NCBI RefSeq assembly: GCF_000003815.2
Contig: NW_023365806.1
Coordinates: 1-27,485 of the forward strand
From: Branchiostoma floridae
Lineage: Eukaryota; Chordata; Leptocardii; Amphioxiformes; Branchiostomatidae
Direction of reading: 5' to 3'
Length of the DNA stretch: 27,485 nucleotides
The number at the start of each line of letters is the position of its first letter. Positions within the stretch are counted from its first letter, which is position 1. Of this stretch, positions 19,792 through 27,485 are shown piece after piece. Position numbers and translations under genes: made by a program. Below the pieces are notes generated by a model. The model did no database searches. It was given only the letters and a program-made list of their open reading frames with translations, and had not been told where the DNA came from.

Positions 19792-20269
19792 TTTATTTCA
19801 AGTGTTCAGGATTTGCCAGCTGAAAGTATTATAAACTTCATTTCAGATCTTAAATTTTGACAGATTTTCTTTAAACCTTCAAACAAGAAGCACTGGGTGT
19901 GAAATTTTAAGTACAATGTAAGGTAATCACATGTTTCTAAATTTATACTTTATCGCCTGTGTTACACAATCTTTCGCTATTCGGGTGACTTATTGGTCCT
20001 TTTCCCCCTCAAGGGGACTTGCCAGTGGAAAGGCTGTGAGATGATTATTTAATTAAGTCAAACTACGTTATCGTTTGGACAATTTTTTCTTAAACAGCCA
20101 AGCTTGCTCGTCACACCTTTGGACCATAATTACATGCAATGCTTGATAACCTCTGTCAAGTATTGACAACTTCGCAGTTCCGGAAAATAGCAGAAAATAC
20201 CAATGTACAATTCAGTCAAAACGACATATCCAAAGGAATTCAAGAAGCTAATATACTGCGTTGTCTGTA

Positions 20270-21561
20270 CTAGATATTTTTCTGTAGCAAGGCCGGTTTA
20301 GGGTCGCTTTCCTTCTCGGGCCTCTCTGTGTAGTCAGTCCACTGCGTGGGGAAGTAGCCCAGCCAAATTTTGTTGACATAGTCCTCAAAACTCGACCCAA
20401 CTAAGTAGCGATGTGCGGGGGTGGTCAGGGTGACGGCGTCCGCCATAGCCTGCAAAATGAATAACAGAAGCTTTAAGCCAATAAAATCAAAGCTGTACAA
20501 GTCAGTATCTCTACATAAGGACCAGAAGGTCTTTAATGGTTTTCTTATTGACAAAAGCACTATGCTGTCTTTAGGGAACATCTCTCCACATAGACAAAAT
20601 ATCATCGGTCCCCTGAGTTGTTGTTTGGGACTGTACCCGACACTGTTTGTTAGTACCCTATCACTTTGTGTAAAATAGACTCCGATCCAACTAAAGCAAC
20701 TTCACTCACATCTATGACAGGGTTGGGATCCTTTCCCTGAATGTCAACAGTAAGCCAGGATCTCATCTGTTCCATCTTGAAGTCGAAGTACTCCATGCCA
20801 TAATCCTCCTTCACAGCTTCTTCCACGTTGTTCCGCAGATTCTGTGGTGTAGTCAGTGATATATCGCCGTCAGGCAGGCAAAAAGACACAACTTAGAAAC
20901 AACTAGATTAACGGAAGGCCTTCGCGTATTGTTATATATATTAACGCATCTAAACTGTGCTTTGCTTGGCTTGTCATGTGGGATTCAAGTCTTACATGAA
21001 AAACTACTATGCCATGTCAGTCTGAGGAGTATACTTAAGAAAATTGAAAACGCCAAAAGAGCAACAAGATCGTCTTCGTCAATATACTACTGACAAAACC
21101 TGATGCAGGCGCCTTACCTCGACGAACCTATTGTAGACGGCAGGCAAGACGATATCTGTAGCCCTTGCAAAGCTGCCAGGCTGCACTACGACGACTTTGA
21201 CTCCCCACTTGTGCATCTCGTGTCTGATTGAGTGATGAAAGATGTTAATAAATGAAGGTGGAAGATTTATTACATTCCACGAAGGCGGAAGATTTCTGCT
21301 GATTGGAAAGCTGCCCCTACGGCTGGTGAGGTAGTGAGGTGAGATGTTAATTGTAGGTGATGAAAAATGAAACGAGATACCAGTGGCGTCGTGTGTGGCG
21401 TAACTGGTAGAGTGTTGGGCTCGGGCCTAGAGGTCCCGACTTCGATACCCGCCGTGCCCCCAATGTGCTTGGGAAACATTTCGGTCTACGTAATCAGGAC
21501 CAATTTAATAAGTACTAAGACAATCTAACCTGTCATTCACAAGTTAAGTTATCGTGTTACC

Positions 21562-21618
<57 letters not shown>

Positions 21619-23303
21619 CAATAGACTACAGCATAATATATATCTTAAATTGCAGCTAAGCAGTATACATTATTGTAGTGGGTTCAAGTCCTAGACTGCT
21701 CCTTTTTTTGAAATACGGTATTTTTGGCGAGGCCTCAGGATCGGAGCCATCTGGAACGGTCTAGCAATCGGCCTGAAAATGCATTCCCCGAAGAAGTATT
21801 GGGTTTTACTTGTACACGGAAGAAGAAAACTTTTTGCAAGCTGCTTTGAATATGGATGACTCCACAAAAAGTCTTTATCGATGCTTAGACGGCGCGCACA
21901 TATACATATATAAGTATGATACATATACCTGAGTGCGTCGGAGAAAAATTCCACGGCTCTCTTGGTCATGTGATAGGCGGATATAGTTGGGGGTGAATGG
22001 AGACCCGCCTCACTGGTAATGTTCACAACTCGTCCTAAGAAGTGCAGAGAACAACATCTAAATCCGTGTACAGCGCCTTACAAAAGTCACTATCGTACCT
22101 TACGAAAGCCAGTCACTACACCATTCTGAGTCAATATGAGTGTATTAGATAGTAACCAAGTAGTCCATTTTAAACTTGAAGATATGCTCATCAAGAATTA
22201 TGACGACAAAGTCTAGTCACAGAAAGGGCCTGGACCAATAATACCTCACCTTTTACCCGACGAATCAGAGGCAAGAACGCCTTGGTGACCCGCACGGTAC
22301 CGAAGGCATTCACTTCCATCACACGTCGGTAGGCGGCCATGCTGACCCACTCTATCTCTCCCGGCTGCCAGACTCCAGCATTGTTCACCAATGCGTAAAG
22401 ACCTGTTGGATATGTTGGAGATAAGGTCATAGATTTCTCCTAGAATAGAAAAACACTGTTTGGGTCAGTAGTTTGTCATTTGGGTTCTTCTTCTTGTGAC
22501 CAAGTAATAACCCTTAGCATCAGATTTGCATTTGAAACATCATAAATTAAAAGTACATAACTTTAAATACAAATAGGCAATTATGCAAGATGCAAAGAAG
22601 GGCATGGACGTTACCGAGAGTTACTGGAAAAATACTGTCGGTGAAGGTTATGAAGATTTGGTTTATATTGCGCTTGCTAACTAACCGGTCTAGGGCTAGG
22701 GAGAAATAAGAATAAGACGTGTACGATGGTTTGTATTCACCCTTTGACCCCGTCGGAAGTCGATCTTTGACCTGTCTGACAGCGGCCTGCACCTGTCCAT
22801 CATCAGTGACGTCAATCTGAACAGTACTCAGCCTGTTCGAGCACTCCGCCCGGAGTTTCTTTGACCCCTCCCCACCACTATCTGCCAGCAGACAGCCGGC
22901 AAACACCGTGAAACCCAGCGAGTCCAGACGTTTGGCCAGTCGAAAGCCAAAGCCACTGTCACAACCTGTTTTGATAAAGCCAAACATATTTGTAGGTTAA
23001 CAATCTGGGAAAGTTTTCTAGGCTAGGTTTTCCAGACAGGACGTTTGATGAGATCAGAAGAAACATGCTCATAACTGTGGGTGTTGGAGTCCTACCTGTA
23101 ATGAAGACAGCTTTACCGTTCCCGCTCACTCGGCCCTTCGGTACCAAGTACAGAACCACACAGTATCCCACTGAACCCAGTAGTATCCCCGTGCACAGGT
23201 AGTACAGGACAGGTGCACAGTGGTACAACAACAACAACAAGCCTGAAATGGTGGTCAAACCAAGCAGGCTCGCACAGTAGAGCAGGTGTAGTGGCTTCAA
23301 CAT
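20270..23303 (-). CDS. Short-chain dehydrogenase/reductase, SDR9C / BDH1-like, copy B
   Basis: Seven exons: 23303-23096, 22965-22741, 22402-22250, 22034-21929, 21223-21118, 20841-20710, 20449-20270; same phases as copy A; 1110 bases, 369 residues. It starts MLKPLHL with two hydrophobic N-terminal segments, then [19 protein letters not shown] and YHMTK: an apparently complete dinucleotide-binding and catalytic set. Exons 1-3 are nearly identical to copy A (exon 2 about 95 percent by eye), while exons 4-6 are much more diverged. Where copies A and C have VEP before the substrate loop, B has VQP, as some steroid dehydrogenases do. The last exon ends LLQKNI. Upstream are the FOX and DR1 sites. 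Likely membrane-bound oxidoreductase; substrate unknown. Confidence 0.9.
21384..21460 (+). repeat. tRNA-derived SINE head in SDR copy B intron 4
   Basis: Contains an A-box-like TGGCGTAACTGG and a B-box-like GACTTCGATACCC at tRNA spacing, but no clean acceptor stem, so it is a SINE or tRNA relic and not a gene. A more decayed copy sits at the same place in copy C intron 4 (25922-25995). Confidence 0.6.
21561..21618. repeat. (CAGA)n microsatellite, copy B intron 4
   Basis: About 14 units, preceded by CACAAGTTAAGTTATCGTGTT, a decayed 3' end of the dispersed repeat seen at 4395-4508. The copy C intron lacks this segment. Confidence 0.8.
21717..21755 (+). repeat. GACGCCTC dispersed motif, copy 3
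   Basis: TTTTTGGCGAGGCCTCAGGA then TCGGAGCCATCTGG in copy B intron 4; its counterpart in copy C is at 26069-26104. Confidence 0.45.
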
Positions 23304-23337
23304 TGTTACAGCTCTCTCTCGCGCTACCTGTGAATTT

Positions 23338-23350
23338 TGAACTTTGACCT
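23338..23350 (-). promoter_or_regulatory. DR1 nuclear-receptor element before SDR copy B
   Basis: Identical to the copy A site (AGGTCAAAGTTCA on the minus strand), again 35 bases upstream of the ATG. A FOX core GTAAATA follows at 23363-23369 and, further out, a CRE-like GACGTCAC, which in copy A is GACGTCGC. Confidence 0.5.
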
Positions 23351-23362
23351 GATCACAAGAAT

Positions 23363-23369
23363 GTAAATA
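23363..23369 (+). promoter_or_regulatory. FOX-type site before SDR copy B
   Basis: GTAAATA, same spacing to the DR1 as in copy A. Confidence 0.4.
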
Positions 23370-24194
23370 TTTAAAATGCACCACGGGACGTCACGATACG
23401 CCCTGAATGATAAAATACAACAACAACAAGAGGCCTTTAGAACCAATGATCCGTTAATGATATTCAATTGTATGTCACAGAAACGCTCAAGATTGAAGAA
23501 AAGCCAAAAAAGCTGAGAAGTTCTTTTTTGTAAACGTTGCCTATGTATAGGGCATGTCAGTGACTAGCTAACTAGTGGAATGCCTTTTCATCAGGAGGCG
23601 AGGTGATTGTCATAGTAGATGCCTTTATTTCATCCATTATTAAGTATTCAGGATTTGTCAGCTGAAAATATTCTACACTTCGTTTCAAATCTTACGTTTT
23701 GACACCTTTTTTGAAACCTCCAAACTAGAAGTATTTTCCGCAATTATAAGTAATTATAAATAATCATAAGTAAGGTAATCACATATCAAAGATGATTCTG
23801 AAGCTATATTTTATCGCATGTGCACAATCTTTTGCTGATGTGATGGGGTCACTTATTGGTATTTTCCCCTCAAGGGGGATGGCCATTGGAAGGCCTGTGA
23901 GATGCTTGCTGAAGTGAAGCTACCTTATCGTTTTAACAACGTTTTCGTAAATAGCCAATCTTGATGTAAATCGCCACGTACCAATTTTATATTCACCTGT
24001 CATGCTTGATATCTTCTATCAAGTACTGACATGTTATAGTAATGAGGTTACATAGGTCTATATAATATAATTGGTTATAGCAAGGAGTCCTTGGTTATAG
24101 TTTACAGTTCCGGAATATACCAAATGTACAATTCAGTCAACATGACACATCCAATTCAAGGAATACAAGTAGTGAATATACTGCGATAATTGTA

Positions 24195-27100
24195 CTAGAT
24201 ATTTTTCTGTAGCATGGCCGGTTTAGGGTCGCTTTCCTTCTCGGGCCTCTCCGTGTAGTCAGTCCACTGTGTGGGGAAGTAGCCCAGCCAAATCTTGTTG
24301 ATGTAGTCCTCAAAACTCGACCCGACCAAGTAGCGATGTGCGGGGGTGGTCAGGGTGACGGCGTCCACCATTGCCTGCATAAGGAATACCAGAAGCTTGT
24401 AGCAAAAATACAATCAAACCTGTACACGTGAGCATCTCTTCATAAGGATCAGAAGAAGCATTAGAATTTAATAGTACTGTCTTTATTGAACATCTCTCCA
24501 CATAAACCAAATATCATCGGTCAATTGCAATCAAACCTGTACAAGTGAGCACCTCTTCATAAGGACCCGAACATTTTGATGGTTTTCTCATTGACAAAAG
24601 TATTAATGAATGATAAAGTTTTATTGCAAATTCTTGCCCGAGGGCTATTTGCAAGTGACAAAAATGACATACAAATAATTGTAAACAGTGTAAATTGTAA
24701 GCGACTACTCTAGTCTAACTTATACTAGTTAAAGATGTAACTTATTGGGTTTGACTTCTTTTTGCTGAGACAGAGGAAGAAGAAAGATCACACTTTTTCT
24801 GTAATGCGTGGATTTTGCGACGTTAAAAGGAGAGTTGTTTTCTTTTTGTCTGTAAACGTGGAGATATTAGAATAGAATTTGGTGGCTTCTTTTAAGAGAT
24901 CTTTTCTCTCTTGATCATAGAAGGGGCAGTTTGAGATGAAATGTAACATTATATTATACTGTCTTTAGTGAACACCTCTTTACATAGACAAAATATCATC
25001 GGTCCCCTGAGTGGTCTTTCGGGACTGTAGCAGTATTATATAATTTAACTATACAGCTAGTACCTTAATAGCGATTCTCTAAGAATACTAGAGTATACTA
25101 TTTCTTAAGAGTTAAGACCCGATAAGTTTGCGAAAAACGTCATCAAGATATTAAATAGACTCCAACTTCACTCACATCTATGGCAGGGGTGGGATCCTTT
25201 CCCTGAGCCTTAGAATTAATTCCGGATCTCATCTGTTCCATTTTGAAGTCGAAGTACTCCATGCCATAATCCTCCTTAACAGCTTCTTCCATGTTGTTCC
25301 GTAGATTCTGTGTAGTCAGTAATATATCTCCGTGCAGTGAATAGACATAACTTAAAATGCAACTACTAGAAGGCAACATTCGAGCCCATAACACTGAGGA
25401 AGCCACACGGCGAAACATGTTTGTCGTGTGTCGGTTCGAATAAAGTTCCTAAACGGGGAACATGCGGCTCCAGCGTCTTTTCTGAAGATGTGGCGTAAGT
25501 AAGTGTGAACGGTTGGCTTGAGGTCTCCTTCTCCACATATATCTACTAGAAGGCAGCACTCTAGATTAACGGAAAACCTTCTCATATTGTTATATAACTT
25601 ACTGCATCTTAACTGTGTTATGCTTGGCTTGCCATGTGCTATTTACAAGTCTTACATGAAACAACCACTATCCCATGGCAGTCTAATGGGTTTACTGAAG
25701 GAAAACGTCAAAAGTGCAACAAGATATTTAATGCTACTGCCAAATCTGATGCAGGCGCCTTACCTCAACGAGCCTATTGTAGACGGCAGGCAAAGCAATA
25801 TCTGTAGCCTGTCCGAAGCTGCCAGGCTCCACGATGACGACTTTGACTCCCCACTTGTACATCTCGTGCCTGGTTTAGTGATGATAGATGTTAGTTGTAG
25901 GAGATGAAAAGAAACGAGATACCAGTGGCATCGTGTGTGATATCATAGAGTGTCGGGCTAGACACAGACTAGAGGTCCGGAGTTCGATACTTGATCTTTA
26001 ATTGCAGCTAGGCAGCTTGCATTGCGGTAGTAGGTTAAGTCCTCGAATGCTCCCATTTTTGGAATGTAGCCTTTTTGGTGACGCCTCCGGGTCGGAGGTA
26101 TTTGGAACAGTCTAGCAATCGGTCTGAAAATACATTCCCTGATGAAGTACTTTTGCACGGAGAAAGACAGCTTTTTGCAACCTGCTTTGTATATGGATGA
26201 CTTAACAAAAAGTTTTTATCGATGCTTAGACAGCGTGCAAACATACGCGTAGAAATAAAATCCATATACCTGAGTGTATCTGAGAAAAATTCCGCGGCAC
26301 TCTTGCTCATGTGATAGGGGGATATAGTTGGAGGTGAATGTAGACCCGCCTCACTGGTGATGTTCACAACTCGTCCTAGGTAGTGCAAAGAACAACATCT
26401 TAACCCGTGTAGATGAGCTACAACAGCCATTGTACCTTACGAAGGCCAGCCACTACATCATTATGTAACCCGTGCATGGACCTGAGTCAATATGAGCGTA
26501 TTAGATAGTTACCAAGTAGTCCATATTCAGTAACTTCAAGATATGCTAATCAAGAGTGACTTGGAGTTATGATGATAATGGATCTAGTCACAGAAAAGGC
26601 CTGGACCGACCTTTCGCCCGACGAATCAGAGGCAAGAACGCCTTGGTGACCCGCACGGTACCGAAGGCATTCACTTCCATCACACGTCGGTAGGCGGCCA
26701 TGCTGACCCACTCTATCTCTCCCGGCTGCCAGACCCCAGCATTGTTAACCAATGCGTAAAGACCTGTTGGAAAATGTTGAAAATAAGATAATATGTTTCT
26801 CCTCGAATAAGAATATACTATTTTATCTATTTGGTTTGTCATTTGGGTTCTTCTTGTTGTGACCAAACAACCCCATGCATCAGCTTTACATTTGAAACAT
26901 CATCAATTCAATGTATTTGAATAAAAACGACTCTTTTCAAAGATGCAAAGAAAGGCCTCAATGTCTACTGAGTTACTGAGAAAGTACTGTTGGCGAGGGA
27001 TATAAAGATATTGCTTATATTGTGTTTGCTAACTAACCGGTCCAGGGCTAGGGAGCTATAAAGTAAGAATAAGATAGTTACACTTTGACCCCTTCGGCAG

Positions 27101-27306
27101 TCGACCTTTGACCTGTCTAACAGCGGCCTGCACCTGTCCATCATCAGTGACGTCAATCTGAACAGTACTCAGCCTGCTCGAGCACTCCGCCCGGAGTTTC
27201 TTTGACCCCTTCCCACCACTGTCTGCCAGCAGACAGCCGGCAAACACCGTGAAGCCCAGCGAGTCCAGGCGTTTGGCCAGTCCAAATCCGAAACCACTAT
27301 CACAAC
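24195..27306 (-). CDS. Short-chain dehydrogenase/reductase, SDR9C / BDH1-like, copy C (5' exon outside window)
   Basis: Exons 2-7: 27306-27082, 26763-26611, 26375-26270, 25869-25764, 25307-25176, 24374-24195; 902 bases. With an exon 1 of the usual 208 bases the product would be 369 residues, as copy B. Visible: [36 protein letters not shown] and the end MLQKNI. Exons 2 and 3 are almost identical to A and B; exons 4-7 are closest to B. The exon 2 donor is T-GTAACT instead of G-GTGAG, which changes the junction Gly to Cys (SKC-LYAL). The exon 3 donor GTCGGT is weak. Introns 4-6 have collected a SINE relic, a Penelope-like insertion and a LINE fragment. The first intron runs off the right edge (27307-27485) with a short GAGTA repeat at 27361. 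Confidence 0.88.
24403..24600. repeat. Partial direct duplication inside SDR copy C intron 6
   Basis: CAATCAAACCTGTACA followed by GTGAGCA-CTCTTCATAAGGA occurs at about 24411 and again at about 24528; copy B has it once (about 20485). The block AAATATCATCGGTC is likewise present twice (about 24508 and 24990). Confidence 0.65.
24606..24958 (-). mobile_element. 3' end of a non-LTR (LINE) retrotransposon
   Basis: Absent from the matching intron of copy B, which is otherwise alignable on both sides (ATTGACAAAAG / CTGTCTTTAG). The minus strand has an ORF remnant from 24949 to TGA at 24788 beginning [19 protein letters not shown], the HF..CP.Y..R signature at the C-terminus of CR1/L2-type reverse transcriptase proteins. 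After it comes a short 3' UTR with AATAAAACTTTATCATTCAT. 5'-truncated, in SDR copy C intron 6. Confidence 0.6.
25363..25558 (+). mobile_element. Short Penelope-like insertion with hammerhead-like core and target duplication
   Basis: A 164-base insert (25379-25542) flanked by CTACTAGAAGGCAACA and CTACTAGAAGGCAGCA, missing from copy B intron 5. It contains CTGAGGA (25394), a small GCC-ACAC-GGC stem, GAAAC (25412) and GTC (25423), the order of a hammerhead ribozyme core, and outer arms ATTCGAGCC (25378-25386) and GGTTCGAAT (25433-25441) that can pair. AATAAAG follows at 25439. Hammerhead motifs are known in Penelope-like elements. Stem II has an extra A and the inner stem I pairing is poor, so activity is doubtful. 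Confidence 0.5.
25922..25995 (+). repeat. tRNA-derived SINE relic in SDR copy C intron 4
   Basis: Aligns with 21384-21460 (CAGTGGC-TCGTGTGTG, GAGTGT-GGGCT, CTAGAGGTCC and TTCGATAC). The A box is degraded. Its shared position shows the insertion predates the B/C duplication. Confidence 0.5.
26069..26104 (+). repeat. GACGCCTC dispersed motif, copy 4
   Basis: TTTTTGGTGACGCCTCCGGG then TCGGAGGTATTTGG in copy C intron 4, homologous to 21717-21755. Confidence 0.45.
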
Positions 27307-27485
27307 CTGTTTAAATAAAGCCAGACATGTAGGTAGGTAAAACACCTGGCTAATCTTTATGAGTAGAGTAGAGTAGAGTTCTTCGGCTCGGTTAGGCAGG
27401 AGTCTCGCTCCTGTTGACTCCTTGATGTCTCTTCAGTCATATTGGGTTTATGTGGTTTGTCTAGAGCTCTATACCAAAGACTTTT

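Larger units (their letters stand above)
19420..20269. other. SDR copy A to copy B intergenic region
   Basis: Holds the copy A promoter region and copy B 3' end. Much of it aligns by eye with the region 23304-24194 (for example GGGCATGTCAG, CATAGTAGA-GCCTTTATTTCATCC and TTTCCCCCTCAAGGGG blocks). Minus-strand AATAAA candidates for copy B are at 19797-19792 and 19712-19707. It also contains an SDR exon-7 fragment at 19729-19791 that is absent from the paralogous region. Confidence 0.65.
23304..24194. other. SDR copy B to copy C intergenic region
   Basis: Copy B promoter region and copy C 3' end. A minus-strand AATAAA for copy C is at 23629-23624. No gene or gene fragment seen. Paralogous to 19420-20269 apart from the exon-7 relic there. 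Confidence 0.65.

Noticed and set aside
21384-21460. A functional tRNA gene
   Set aside because: A and B boxes are present but no paired acceptor stem and the paralogous copy is decayed; better read as a SINE head.

Overview
The window looks like nuclear DNA of an invertebrate chordate, most likely a lancelet (Branchiostoma). It has multi-exon genes with GT-AG introns, intron-rich tandem paralogues, many small dispersed repeats, CAGA microsatellites and a tRNA-derived SINE. Nothing in it looks bacterial. The species call is inference from gene type and repeat style; no search was run.

Left half, plus strand: two tandem CLCA-family genes (calcium-activated chloride channel regulator; secreted or membrane-anchored zinc metalloprotease plus VWA protein). 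Positions 1-4319 hold only the 3' end of the first copy (FN3-like exon, transmembrane exon). Positions 6412-15820 hold a whole second copy in 13 exons with signal peptide, HEWGH zincin motif, VWA domain with complete MIDAS, beta-sandwich and FN3-like exons, a stalk and a C-terminal transmembrane helix. Exon sums give 990 residues only if one base missing in exon 5 is allowed for, so this allele or assembly carries a frameshift.

Right half, minus strand: three tandem short-chain dehydrogenase/reductase genes of the BDH1 / 17beta-HSD2 / 11beta-HSD2 type (SDR9C-like), each with seven exons and identical intron phases. They lie at 16551-19419 (copy A, 365 aa), 20270-23303 (copy B, 369 aa) and 24195 to beyond the right edge (copy C, first exon outside). 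Copy A is tail-to-tail with the second CLCA gene. Decayed SDR last-exon fragments, one clear (19729-19791) and one tentative (after the first CLCA gene), suggest repeated duplication and loss of a CLCA-SDR block.

Most unusual points: a 12-copy 45-bp minisatellite in CLCA intron 4 made of the exon-5 splice acceptor plus the first 29 bases of exon 5; a possible stand-alone mini-CLCA with its own signal peptide; paired FOX and DR1 (HNF4/PPAR-type) sites at the same place before two SDR start codons; a short Penelope-like insertion with a hammerhead-like core; a palindromic MITE-like element; and an unrecognised two-exon ORF nested in a CLCA intron.
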